Assembly: GCF_031179285.1 (NCBI RefSeq)
Contig: NZ_JAPSHY010000008.1
Location: 1-64,000, forward strand
Length of the DNA stretch: 64,000 bases
Reading direction: 5' to 3'
Source: Microbacterium sp.
GTDB lineage: Bacteria; Actinomycetota; Actinomycetes; Actinomycetales; Microbacteriaceae
This document shows, in pieces, positions 27,044 through 35,610 of the stretch. How positions within the stretch are numbered: position 1 is the stretch's first letter; every line of letters begins with the position of its first letter. The translations under genes were made by a program, and so were the position numbers. The notes beneath the pieces were generated by a model. It was not told the origin of the DNA. It saw nothing but the letters and a program-made list of their open reading frames with translations, and did no database searches.

Positions 27044-28785
27044 GCGCGCCGGAAGCGGTCGGCTCCGCGGCACTGGCGGCGCTTGACGAGCGGCAGCGTG
27101 AGGCGGCATCCGTGCTGCGCGGGCCGGTGGCGGTACTCGCAGGCGCCGGCACCGGGAAGACCCGCGTGATCACGCACCGGATCGCTCATGGGGTGGACAC
27201 CGGAGCGTATTCGCCGTCGCGCGTGATGGCGGTGACGTTCACGGCGAAGGCCGCAGGAGAACTGCGCGGCCGGCTTCGCGCGCTGGGCGTCGAGGGAGTC
27301 GCTGCCCGCACGTTTCACGCGGCGGCCCTCGCGCAGCTGAACTTCTTCTGGCCGACGCTGGCCGGGTCGCCTGCCCCCTCGATCATCGACAACAAGGTGC
27401 GCATGCTGGGTCAGGCGGCCGACGGGCTGCGGATGCGTCCGAATACGGCGACGCTCAGAGACATCGCCTCGGAGATCGAGTGGCGCAAGGTTTCGATGCT
27501 GTCGATCGAACAGCATGCGGCTCTCGGCCGCACGGTGAGCGGTGTCGACAGCACGCAACTGGTGGAGCTTCAGCGCGCCTATGAGGCTCTGAAGGACGAG
27601 CGGAGACAGCTCGACTTCGAAGACGTGCTCCTGGCGTGCGCGGGCATGCTGGAAGCGGAGCCGCGAGTGGCGGCAGCCATCCACGAGCAGTACCGTCACT
27701 TCACGGTCGACGAGTTCCAGGACGTCTCCCCGCTGCAGAACCGGCTCCTGGAGCTGTGGCTCGGTGACCGCCGCGACATCTGCGTCGTCGGTGACGCCAG
27801 CCAGACCATCTACTCCTTCGCCGGCGCAGAGCAGCGGTTCCTGCTGGAGTTCGAGCGCCGGTACCCCGACGCGACCGTGGTGCGGCTGGAGACCAACTAT
27901 CGCTCCCAGGCGCCGATCCTCGCCGCCGCCAACGCGCTGATGCGCGGGCGGCCGGGTGCGCTGGAGTTGGTCCCGGCGCGCGATTCATTCTCGGCGGATG
28001 CCCCCACCGTGACCGCTTACGACACCGAGACCGACGAGGCCGCGGGTGTCGCCGCCGCGGTCGCGGCGCAGATCGCCGCCGGAGCTTCCCCATCCGACAT
28101 CGCCGTGCTGTACCGCGCGCACGCGCAATCGGCCGCCCTGCAGCAGGCGCTGGCCGCGGCGGGGATCGCCACCACCGTGCTGGGCGGCACCCGGTTCTTC
28201 GCGATGCCGGAGGTGCGGCAGGCCATCTTGGCGCTCCGGGGCGCAGCGGTCGCCCCGACGGAACGCGACTTCCTGGGTAATGTGCACAAGGTCCTCCGCG
28301 AACTCGGTCTCTCCGAGGAGCCGCCGGCGGCTGGAGGCGCTCAGCGTGACGGCTGGGAGGCGCGTCGGGCGATCCTGCGGCTGGCTGAGGAAGCCGGCCC
28401 CGACGCCACCTTGCGCTCGTTCAGCGATGCACTGATGGCCAGGGCGAAGGACCAGCACGAACCGACCATGCGCACGGTCACCATGTCGACCCTCCACGCC
28501 GCGAAGGGGCTGGAGTGGCCTCACGTGCACCTGACCGGATGGGCGGAGGGGGCTCTGCCGATCTCGTACGCGACGACGTTCGAGGCCATCGATGAGGAGC
28601 GCCGTCTCGCCTACGTCGGCGTCACGCGGGCCGCGCGAACGCTGTCACTGTCGTGGTCGCGCGCGGCAGGGCGAGGGGAGCGGGCGCCGTCGCGCTTTCT
28701 CGCTGAGATGGGAACGACTGCTCGCGGCACCGGCATTCTGCGTGAAACCTCACCGAACGCCGCTCGCGGACGCCGTCCGCGCTGA
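27040..28785 (+). CDS. uvrD2: UvrD2-type ATP-dependent DNA helicase
   Basis: A 581-residue superfamily 1A helicase. Motifs: LDERQREAASVL (Q), GAGTGKTRV with K40 (I), AVTFTAKAAGEL (Ia), VDEFQDVSPLQ (II), VGDASQTIYSFAGA (III), ETNYRSQAPIL (IV), MSTLHAAKGLEWPHV (V) and RRLAYVGVTRAAR (VI). Mycobacterial UvrD2 is about 700 residues with a tetracysteine linker and HRDC domain; both are absent here, and the protein ends soon after motif VI. GTG 27040 overlaps the nudC stop, so the genes are translationally coupled. The last 164 bases overlap the convergent TOMM-like gene. Confidence 0.9.
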   Translation: MSAPEAVGSAALAALDERQREAASVLRGPVAVLAGAGTGKTRVITHRIAHGVDTGAYSPSRVMAVTFTAKAAGELRGRLRALGVEGVAARTFHAAALAQLNFFWPTLAGSPAPSIIDNKVRMLGQAADGLRMRPNTATLRDIASEIEWRKVSMLSIEQHAALGRTVSGVDSTQLVELQRAYEALKDERRQLDFEDVLLACAGMLEAEPRVAAAIHEQYRHFTVDEFQDVSPLQNRLLELWLGDRRDICVVGDASQTIYSFAGAEQRFLLEFERRYPDATVVRLETNYRSQAPILAAANALMRGRPGALELVPARDSFSADAPTVTAYDTETDEAAGVAAAVAAQIAAGASPSDIAVLYRAHAQSAALQQALAAAGIATTVLGGTRFFAMPEVRQAILALRGAAVAPTERDFLGNVHKVLRELGLSEEPPAAGGAQRDGWEARRAILRLAEEAGPDATLRSFSDALMARAKDQHEPTMRTVTMSTLHAAKGLEWPHVHLTGWAEGALPISYATTFEAIDEERRLAYVGVTRAARTLSLSWSRAAGRGERAPSRFLAEMGTTARGTGILRETSPNAARGRRPR

Positions 28786-29491
28786 TCTCGACGATCGTCG
28801 CGCCCTCACGCTCGGGCGCCGTCATGACCCGGGCGGCGAGGAACGCGGCTTCGGCGACGCGGACCGACGTCAGCGCACCGCCGTCGCGCCCGATCAGCTG
28901 AGCGTGCAGCCGTGGCCATGCCGGATCGGCGTCGCGCTCATGACCGTCCCTGCAGGCGAGGCACGGTGTCTCACCGGGGATGACCAGCGGACCGACGGTG
29001 ATGCGCCCGCGCTCGAAGGCGACGGGCAGGTGTGCGACGTCCTCCCGGAGATACGGAGCGAACTGCAGCGCTGCGGCCGCGCCCTGAACGAGGATCACCC
29101 CGATCGCGCCCCGCGCGGAACGTATGCCGGTCGGAACACCCTCGTCGGCCAGGGCCTCCCGCATCCGGTAGTCGCTTCGGGCATCGGTCACGTTCAGGCC
29201 CTCGACCCACGCGGCAGGCCGCGCCGGCGGATCGTCGATGAGAAGAGGCTCGAGGCGGCGCATCAGAGCGCGTGCGTCGCTGCGGGGCGCACCGGCCGCG
29301 TGGGCGATCACATCGAACGCGCGGCGGGAAAACCCATCCACCATGCGCAGGAGGAGGGGTTCGACCCAGTCTCCGACGATCTCGATGCGGACGCGCCCAT
29401 CGACCCCGAGCTGGAGTGTGTGTTCGTCGCGCCAGAGCAGGGGAGCGGCGGGATCGAGCCGCGTGATGGTCTTCGGAGAGGGCGGAGGCAT
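28622..29491 (-). CDS. TOMM-type leader-binding (cyclodehydratase-like) protein
   Basis: A 289-residue protein of the group annotated in actinobacteria as TOMM precursor leader-peptide-binding or ThiF-like, here with no adjacent YcaO, dehydrogenase or precursor peptide. The N-terminal part (LLWRDEHTLQLGVDGRVRIE) resembles a RiPP-recognition winged helix. Two cysteine pairs, GETPCLACRDGHERD and AECRCREQ, probably bind a structural zinc. There is no nucleotide-binding GxGxxG. About the last 35 residues are encoded antisense to uvrD2 and may be adventitious. GAGAAT ends 6 bases before the ATG. Orthologues occupy the same place in mycobacteria (Rv3196 region). Confidence 0.75.
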   Translation of the reverse strand: MPPPSPKTITRLDPAAPLLWRDEHTLQLGVDGRVRIEIVGDWVEPLLLRMVDGFSRRAFDVIAHAAGAPRSDARALMRRLEPLLIDDPPARPAAWVEGLNVTDARSDYRMREALADEGVPTGIRSARGAIGVILVQGAAAALQFAPYLREDVAHLPVAFERGRITVGPLVIPGETPCLACRDGHERDADPAWPRLHAQLIGRDGGALTSVRVAEAAFLAARVMTAPEREGATIVEISADGVRERRSVRFHAECRCREQSFPSQRESATAPAPLALPRATTTVTAFARPA

Positions 29492-29640
29492 GTCCCGATT
29501 CTCGGGAGATCTCGCTGTGTCCGGGGGCGAGGACGACGCATCCGTGGAGAAGTCCAGACCGCGGGCCTCATGGGGAGGACGAGTGATGCCCCGCCACCCG
29601 GGGCGCGAGCGGTGCCCGCGCGCGACGCGGCCGACCGTGC

Positions 29641-31092
29641 TCAGACCGGCCGGTCGCCTCCGGGACCCCCGTCGTCGTCGGCATCCGAGCTGCCGGCGTC
29701 CGGGTCACCGTCGGCGGTGCCGGAACCGTCGGTGTCACCAGGGCCGGCATCCACACCCTCGCCCGAGAAGTCGTCGCCGTCCAGCAGGCGAGCGAGAGCC
29801 TCGTCGAACTCGTCGACAACCGGCTGCTCACCGCGAGCGACAGCCTGCAGGCGAGCGACGAGTCCGCTCGGATCGTCGATGTCCTCGGCCGTCGGCATGA
29901 GGTCCGGGTAGTCCCAGAGCGCATCACGACCGGCGGTGCCGACGGCATCCGTCACCGCCTGCCACATCGCCGCGGCCTCCCGCATCCTGCGCGGTCGCAG
30001 TTTCAGCCCCACCAGGGCGCCGAGGGCATCCTCGGCGGGCCCGCCGACGGCGCGGCGGCGGCGAGCGGCCTCGGCGATGCGCGGGCCGTCCGGCAGGCGC
30101 GCGGTCGCCTGAGCGGTGACGACATCGACCCAGCCGTCGATCGTCGCGACGAGGTTCTCGAGCCGTTCCAGGGCCTCACGCTGCGCGTCGGTCTGCGCGG
30201 GCAGCAGCGCACCGCCCTCGATCGCCGCTCGGAGCTCTTCGGGGTTGGACGGGTCGAGACGGCTCGCGACGTCCTCGAGCGCGTCGACGTCGACGGTGAC
30301 CCCGCGGGCGAAGTCGGTGATCTGCGCCATGACGTGCAGGTGCAGCCACTTGGCGTGGCGGTACAGCCGGGCGTAGGCGAGCTCGCGGGTCGCCAGGTAC
30401 AGCGCGATCTGGTCCTCGGGGATCTCCAGCCCCGCACCGAAGTCGGCGAGGTTCTGCGGGATCACGGCTGCGGTTCCGGCCGGCAGCACGGGGATGCCGA
30501 CGTCGCCGCCGGAGACCACCTCGAGCGAGAGATTGCCCAGCACCTGCCCGAACTGCGCTGCGAACACCGAGCCGCCGAGCCCGCGCATGAGCTTTCCCGC
30601 TCCCTGCACGAGGTCGCGCATCTCCTCGGGGACCTGCGTGTCCAGCGCACTGGTGAGGGCATCGGCGATGCTCGTCGACACGGGGTCGGCGATCTCCTTC
30701 CACACCGGAAGGGTCGCCTGCACCCACTCGCCGCGCGTCATCGCCCGCGGCGTCTCGGAGAGTTCCGAGATCGTCGTCGCCTCACCCAGCCACAGATCAG
30801 CGAGCGCGAACGCGTCGACGAGAGAGGTCTGGGACCCCGCCGAGATGCTCTGACCGTCGCGATTCGCGATGTGCAGGGCCTGGCGCAGCGCGCTCTCCCA
30901 GGCGTCGCCGCCGAAGGCGCTCTGCAGCTGCGACATGATCGTCGACATCATCGCGGGGTCCAGCTGGAACCCCTCCATGCCCTCGAAGGCGCCCCGGAGC
31001 GCCTCGGGGTCGATGTCTCCGGCGCCCTGCCCGGACAGCATCCGTCGCAGGAACTCCTGGAAGTCCTCAGGTGTGGGGTCGTTGTCTGCCAT
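29641..31092 (-). CDS. DUF2342 zincin-like protein (annotated family: zinc-dependent metalloprotease)
   Basis: A 483-residue protein of the DUF2342/zincin_2 family. The N-terminus is acidic and helical (MADNDPTPEDFQEFLRRMLS, SQLQSAFGGD). The core includes LGGSVFAAQFGQVLGNLSLE, IPQNLADFGAGLEIPEDQ and TRELAYARLYRHAKWLHLHV, the region where a zinc site would be expected. No HExxH is present; the segment reads ELAYARLYRH. The C-terminus is a long Asp/Gly-rich tail. Protease activity is thus unsupported by visible residues. GAGAGGG precedes the ATG. It is divergent from the PDZ-Lon-like gene, as in mycobacteria. Confidence 0.85.
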   Translation of the reverse strand: MADNDPTPEDFQEFLRRMLSGQGAGDIDPEALRGAFEGMEGFQLDPAMMSTIMSQLQSAFGGDAWESALRQALHIANRDGQSISAGSQTSLVDAFALADLWLGEATTISELSETPRAMTRGEWVQATLPVWKEIADPVSTSIADALTSALDTQVPEEMRDLVQGAGKLMRGLGGSVFAAQFGQVLGNLSLEVVSGGDVGIPVLPAGTAAVIPQNLADFGAGLEIPEDQIALYLATRELAYARLYRHAKWLHLHVMAQITDFARGVTVDVDALEDVASRLDPSNPEELRAAIEGGALLPAQTDAQREALERLENLVATIDGWVDVVTAQATARLPDGPRIAEAARRRRAVGGPAEDALGALVGLKLRPRRMREAAAMWQAVTDAVGTAGRDALWDYPDLMPTAEDIDDPSGLVARLQAVARGEQPVVDEFDEALARLLDGDDFSGEGVDAGPGDTDGSGTADGDPDAGSSDADDDGGPGGDRPV

Positions 31093-31210
31093 GTCGATCG
31101 CCCTCTCAGCACGCCGATAGCCGTGGGATCTACGCTAGTTGCAGGATTCTGCACGCGACCCCGCCGCGGACAGATCGCTGTACGCCGCTCGCGAACGACG
31201 GAGGATCACT

Positions 31211-32296
31211 GTGCAACGGACCGGCCCGCTGAAGGTGGGAGTGGGCGTCTGGGCTCTGCTCGTCGCGCTGGTCGCTCTCGTCGTGCTCACCTTCCTGCCG
31301 ACGCCGTACGTCATCCAGCGTCCTGGCCCCGTGTACGACACGCTCGGCACCGCGGCGACCGAGAACGGCGAAGAGGTCCCGCTCATCCGGATCGAGGGGG
31401 CTGAGACGTTCGAGACGGCGGGAACCCTGGACCTCACCACCGTCCAGGTCGTCGGAAACCGTGAGCGCACCCCCAGCTGGTTCGAGCTCGCGCTGGCATG
31501 GACGGACTCGTCGCGCGCCGTCGTGCCGCTGGAGTCGGTCTTCCCCGAAGGGGTCACGAGCGAACAACGCGATGAGCGCAATGCGGTGTTGATGGTGGAC
31601 TCGCAGCATGAGGCCACCGCCGCCGCCCTCGGCGAACTCGGATACGACACCGGTGCCCGGGTGCAGGTGGTCGAGGCCGTCGACGGCACCCCGTCCGAGG
31701 GACTCCTCGAGGCCGACGATGTGATCACCGCCATCGACGGCTCGCCCGTCACCTCCGCCAAGGTCCTGCGTCAGGCGATTCAGGATGCCGAGGGGGCGGA
31801 GGTCTCGCTGAGCGTCCTGCGCGGCGATGAGGAGCGCACGGTGTCGCTCACGCCGGAGAAGCACGTCGAGGGCGACGAGACGGTCTGGCTGATCGGCATC
31901 ACGCTGCGGACCGACTACCACTTCCCGATCGACGTCACCATCCAGCTCGACAATGTCGGCGGACCGAGCGCCGGGATGATGTTCGCCCTCGGTATCGTCG
32001 ACACCCTGACGCCTGGGGAGCTCAACGGCGGCGAGAGGATCGCCGGCACCGGCACGATCGAGGCGGACGGCACCGTCGGCCCGATCGGCGGCATCCGCCA
32101 GAAGCTCTACGGCGCCCAGAGCGCGGGGGCCGAGTTCTTCCTCGCGCCGGAATCGAACTGCGACGACGTCGTCGGTCACGTGCCCGACGGCCTGCAGGTG
32201 ATCCGCACCGCGACGCTCGACGAGTCGCTCGCCGCCCTCGAGGTGATCGCGGAGGACGGCGATGTCGCGTCGCTGCCCACGTGCGGGACACCGTGA
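31211..32296 (+). CDS. PDZ-domain Lon-like (S16) serine protease
   Basis: A 361-residue membrane-anchored protease. An N-terminal transmembrane helix (about residues 10-32, VGVWALLVALVALVVLTFLP) is followed by an extracytoplasmic region, a PDZ domain (VVEAVDGTPSEGLLEADDVI) and an S16 peptidase domain. The catalytic dyad is S253 (VGGPSAGMMFALGI) and K298 (GGIRQKLYGA). There is no ATPase. GTG 31211 was chosen because GGAGGA lies 5 bases upstream; TTG 31139 is an in-frame alternative. Length is normal for the actinobacterial YlbL family. Probably an envelope quality-control protease. Confidence 0.92.
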   Translation: MQRTGPLKVGVGVWALLVALVALVVLTFLPTPYVIQRPGPVYDTLGTAATENGEEVPLIRIEGAETFETAGTLDLTTVQVVGNRERTPSWFELALAWTDSSRAVVPLESVFPEGVTSEQRDERNAVLMVDSQHEATAAALGELGYDTGARVQVVEAVDGTPSEGLLEADDVITAIDGSPVTSAKVLRQAIQDAEGAEVSLSVLRGDEERTVSLTPEKHVEGDETVWLIGITLRTDYHFPIDVTIQLDNVGGPSAGMMFALGIVDTLTPGELNGGERIAGTGTIEADGTVGPIGGIRQKLYGAQSAGAEFFLAPESNCDDVVGHVPDGLQVIRTATLDESLAALEVIAEDGDVASLPTCGTP

Positions 32297-32382
32297 CCGT
32301 CGGCGCCCGCCTCGATGAGATCGGGGCGCGCCCGTGACCGCGTCGTGACAGGGATGACAGCCCACCCATAGTCATGCGTGCC

Positions 32383-32388
32383 TAGGAT
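32383..32388 (+). promoter_or_regulatory. -10 element for the UPF0182 gene
   Basis: TAGGAT ends 6 bases before GTG 32395. No ribosome binding site lies between it and the start codon. Confidence 0.5.
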
Positions 32389-32394
32389 GGGACC

Positions 32395-35310
32395 GTGACC
32401 ACGACCTCTGCGCCGAATCCGGCCACGCCCCGAACGTCCCGACGGATCATCACCATCTCGCTGGTGATCATCGCTGCTCTGATCGCTGCCTTCTTCGTCT
32501 TCGCCTCGCTGTACACGGAGTTCCTCTGGTTCGACCAGGTGGGTTTCGCCGGCGTGCTGACCACTCAGTGGATCGCGACCGCGGTGATGTTCGTGGTGGG
32601 CTTCCTCGGAATGGCGGTTCCGCTGTTCCTGACGATCCAGCTCGCTTACCGGCTGCGTCCGGTGTACGTGCGGCTGAGCTCGCAGCTCGACCGGTACCAG
32701 GAGGTCATCGAGCCGCTGCGGCGCCTGGCCATGTGGGGCATGCCCATCTTCTTCGGACTCTTCGCCGGATTCTCCGCGTCGAGCCAGTGGAAGACGGTCT
32801 GGCTCTGGGCGAACGGCGTCGCGACCGAAACGCTCGACCCGCAGTTCGGTCTCGACACCGGCTTCTACATGTTCGCGATGCCGTTCTACTCGATTCTCTT
32901 GGCATACGTGTCGGCAGTGCTGCTGCTCTGCCTGCTCGTCACCGCCCTGGTGTCCTACCTGTACGGCTCGGTGCGCATCGGCCAGGGCGAACTGCGCATC
33001 TCCAAGCCCGCTCGCATCCAGCTCGCCGTGCTCGCCGGCCTCTACCTGTTGGTCCAGGCCGCGAGCCTGTGGCTCGACCGCTACAAGACGCTCGTCGCCG
33101 AGGACGACCGCATCACGGGTGCCGCGTACACCGGGGCGAACGCGACCATCCCGGGGCTGGCGATCCTCGCGATCCTGGCGGCCCTCGTCGCCGTCCTGTT
33201 CTTCGTGACCGCGGTGATCGGCCGCTGGCGTTTCCCGCTGGCCGCGACGGGGCTGCTGATCGTGGCATCGCTGGTCGTCGGCGTCGGATATCCCTGGGCG
33301 GTCAACACCTTCCAGGTGAAGCCGAACCAGAACGCCTACCAGGCCGAGTACTATCAGCGGAACATCGACGGGACCAAGGCGGCCTTCGGCGTCGACAACC
33401 TCGAGACGACGCCGTTCACTGCCGAGACCGACGCCGAGGCGGGGCAGCTGCGGGAGGACGCCGAGACCACGGCATCCATCCGCATCGTGGACCCGCAGGT
33501 GATCCCCCCGACCGTTCGTCAGCTCGAGCAGTACCGGGCCTACTACCAGTTCGGGGACACGCTCGACGTCGATCGCTACGAGGTCGACGGGCAGACCCAG
33601 GACACCGTCGTCGCCGTGCGCGAACTCGACATCAACCGGCTCGGTGACGGCGACAACTGGAACAACCGGGTCGCCGTCTACACCCACGGGTACGGACTCG
33701 TCGCCGCTGCGGGCAACCAGCGCACGAGTGACGGAGAGCCGGTGTTCCTCGAGCGCGGCATCCCGACGGCGGGGTTCCTGACTGAGACGGAGGAGTTCGA
33801 GCCGCGCGTGTACTTCGGTGAGACTTCGCCGGAGTACTCGATCGTGGGTGCGCCCAGCGGTGCCGACCCGGTCGAGATCGACTACCCGCGTGGGCAGGAC
33901 GGCGCGAGCGAGACGAAGACGACGTTCGAAGGCGAGGGTGGGCCACACATCGGCAACACCTTCACGAAGCTGCTGTACGCGCTGAAGTTCCAGTCGGAGC
34001 AGATCCTCTTCTCGAACCTCGTGAACGAGGAGTCCCAGATCCTCTACGATCGGGATCCGCTGACCCGGGTGCAGAAGGTGGCACCGTACCTCGAGCTCGA
34101 CAGCGACCCGTACCCGAGCGTCGTGGACGGCCGGATCGTCTGGATCGTCGACGGTTACACGACCAGCTCGACCTATCCGTACTCGACGAGCGTGAGCCTC
34201 TCCGACGCGATCGCGGATTCCAACGTCCCGACGCCGACGCTTGCGATCGACGACATCAACTACATCCGCAACTCCGTCAAGGCAACGGTCGACGCGTACG
34301 ACGGCTCCGTCACCCTCTATGCCTGGGATGAGGAGGACCCGATCCTCAAGACCTGGCAGAAGGTCTACCCGTCCACGCTGAAACCGATCAGCGAGATGTC
34401 GGGAGAGCTGATGAGTCACGTGCGCTATCCGACCGACCTGTTCAAGGTGCAGCGAGACGTCCTCGGGGTCTACCACGTCGACACGGCGGGGTCCTTCGCT
34501 CAGCAGGACAACCGCTGGCAGACGCCGAACGACCCGCGAAGCGAGTCGATGCTGCAGCCGCCGTACTACCTGACGATGCAGATGCCCGGACAGGAGACTC
34601 CGCGGTTCTCGATGTTCTCGACGTTCATCCCATCGACCCAGGGCGAGGGGAACACCCGTGACGTGCTCATGGGGTACCTCGCGGTCGACTCGGATGCCGG
34701 CGCCGAAGCCGGCGTGAAGGCGGAGGGTTACGGGCAGCTTCGCATGCTCGAGATCAATGACGACACGACGGTCCCGGGTCCGGGACAGGTGCAGAACACG
34801 TACAACTCCGACACCGCGGTCGTGCCGCAACTGAATCTGCTGCAGCAGGGAGAGTCTGAGGTGCTGTACGGCAACCTGCTCACGCTCCCGGTCGGTGGCG
34901 GTCTGCTCTACGTGCAGCCGGTCTACGTGCAGTCCTCTGAAGGCACGCAGCTGCCCCGGCTGCAGAAGGTGCTGGTCGCGTTCGGTGACCAGGTGGCCTT
35001 CGAGGACACGCTCACCGAGGCGTTGAACACCCTGTTCGGCGGTGACGCGGGAGCGACCGGCGGTGACGAGGAGGTCGAACCGATCGATCCGGGCACGGAG
35101 GAGCCGGCAGATCCGGATGCCGGTGAGACGCCGAGCGAGCCGGCGACGCCGACCGATGATGAGGCGGCGGCACTCGCCGCGGCGCAGCAGGCACTCCTCG
35201 ACCGCGAGACCGCGCTGAAGGCCGGCGATCTGACCAAGTTCGCCGAGGCTGACAAGCGCTTGACGGACGCCGTGAACCGTCTGCTCGAGCTGGAGGGTGT
35301 GGGGGAGTAG
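32395..35310 (+). CDS. UPF0182 family large membrane protein
   Basis: A 971-residue UPF0182 protein. Seven predicted transmembrane helices occupy about the first 310 residues (IITISLVIIAALIAAFFVF; WIATAVMFVVGFLGMAVPLF; up to LLIVASLVVGVGYPWAV). A very large extracytoplasmic domain follows, beginning FQVKPNQNAYQAEYYQRNID and containing YGLVAAAGNQ, IGNTFTKLLYALKFQSEQIL and GGGLLYVQPVYVQSSEGTQL. It ends in an acidic Pro-rich linker and a charged helix. The role is unknown despite wide conservation in actinobacteria. The position after the PDZ-Lon-like protease matches mycobacteria. The GTG start is supported by TAGGAT 6 bases upstream. Confidence 0.92.
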   Translation: MTTTSAPNPATPRTSRRIITISLVIIAALIAAFFVFASLYTEFLWFDQVGFAGVLTTQWIATAVMFVVGFLGMAVPLFLTIQLAYRLRPVYVRLSSQLDRYQEVIEPLRRLAMWGMPIFFGLFAGFSASSQWKTVWLWANGVATETLDPQFGLDTGFYMFAMPFYSILLAYVSAVLLLCLLVTALVSYLYGSVRIGQGELRISKPARIQLAVLAGLYLLVQAASLWLDRYKTLVAEDDRITGAAYTGANATIPGLAILAILAALVAVLFFVTAVIGRWRFPLAATGLLIVASLVVGVGYPWAVNTFQVKPNQNAYQAEYYQRNIDGTKAAFGVDNLETTPFTAETDAEAGQLREDAETTASIRIVDPQVIPPTVRQLEQYRAYYQFGDTLDVDRYEVDGQTQDTVVAVRELDINRLGDGDNWNNRVAVYTHGYGLVAAAGNQRTSDGEPVFLERGIPTAGFLTETEEFEPRVYFGETSPEYSIVGAPSGADPVEIDYPRGQDGASETKTTFEGEGGPHIGNTFTKLLYALKFQSEQILFSNLVNEESQILYDRDPLTRVQKVAPYLELDSDPYPSVVDGRIVWIVDGYTTSSTYPYSTSVSLSDAIADSNVPTPTLAIDDINYIRNSVKATVDAYDGSVTLYAWDEEDPILKTWQKVYPSTLKPISEMSGELMSHVRYPTDLFKVQRDVLGVYHVDTAGSFAQQDNRWQTPNDPRSESMLQPPYYLTMQMPGQETPRFSMFSTFIPSTQGEGNTRDVLMGYLAVDSDAGAEAGVKAEGYGQLRMLEINDDTTVPGPGQVQNTYNSDTAVVPQLNLLQQGESEVLYGNLLTLPVGGGLLYVQPVYVQSSEGTQLPRLQKVLVAFGDQVAFEDTLTEALNTLFGGDAGATGGDEEVEPIDPGTEEPADPDAGETPSEPATPTDDEAAALAAAQQALLDRETALKAGDLTKFAEADKRLTDAVNRLLELEGVGE

Positions 35311-35330
35311 TCAGCCGCTGCACCGCGAAC

Positions 35331-35354
35331 GGGCGTCTCCTTCGGGAGGCGCCC
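35331..35354 (+). terminator. Hairpin terminator after UPF0182 gene
   Basis: GGGCGTCTCC / GGAGGCGCCC with a TTCG tetraloop and one G-T pair lies 20 bases past the UPF0182 stop. CGAA and TTCG flanks extend it across one mismatch. Confidence 0.65.
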
Positions 35355-35410
35355 ATTCGCGTCTTCGGAGCCCGTGGCGCGCGGCCCGCGAAGGTCGCGT
35401 GGGAAAGCAG

Positions 35411-35440
35411 AAGGCCCGGATCCTTGCGGATCCGGGCCTT
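35411..35440. terminator. Strong hairpin terminator of the tRNA gene
   Basis: A perfect 13-bp stem (AAGGCCCGGATCC / GGATCCGGGCCTT) with a TTGC loop lies 7 bases beyond the 3' end of the minus-strand tRNA. CTTCTTGTT follows on the plus strand, so it can also stop read-through from UPF0182. Confidence 0.75.
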
Positions 35441-35447
35441 CTTCTTG

Positions 35448-35521
35448 TTGCGGGGACAGGATTTGAACCTGCGACCTCCGGGTTATGAGCCCGGCGAGCT
35501 ACCGAACTGCTCCACCCCGCG
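35448..35521 (-). tRNA. Initiator tRNA-fMet (CAT)
   Basis: A 74-base cloverleaf with anticodon CAT (complement of 35485-35487). The acceptor begins CGCGGGG and ends CCCCGCA, leaving the unpaired C1-A72 that marks initiator tRNAs, and the anticodon stem has the three consecutive G-C pairs (CCGGG/CCCGG) needed for initiation. The T-arm is GCAGGTTCAAATCCTGT-like and the D-arm GAGCAGTTCGGTAGCTC. CCA is not encoded. A terminator follows at once; upstream on the minus strand the AT-rich GATAAGTTATCTC may hold the promoter. Confidence 0.93.
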
Positions 35522-35610
35522 GCACAAGAGATAACTTATCACGGATGTCCGGGTGGTGGCCAATCGGGCGATGCGCGACCGCGACCTCACGCATGCGAGA
35601 AGATGGGGTG

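Noticed and set aside
28622..29491. A TOMM/RiPP biosynthetic gene cluster
   Set aside because: No YcaO, dehydrogenase, precursor or exporter is nearby, and neighbours match a conserved housekeeping order.
32176..34830. An 884-residue open frame on the minus strand
   Set aside because: It is antisense to the UPF0182 gene, whose membrane helices and family motifs are clear; the antisense product is His/Arg/Asp-rich with no domain.
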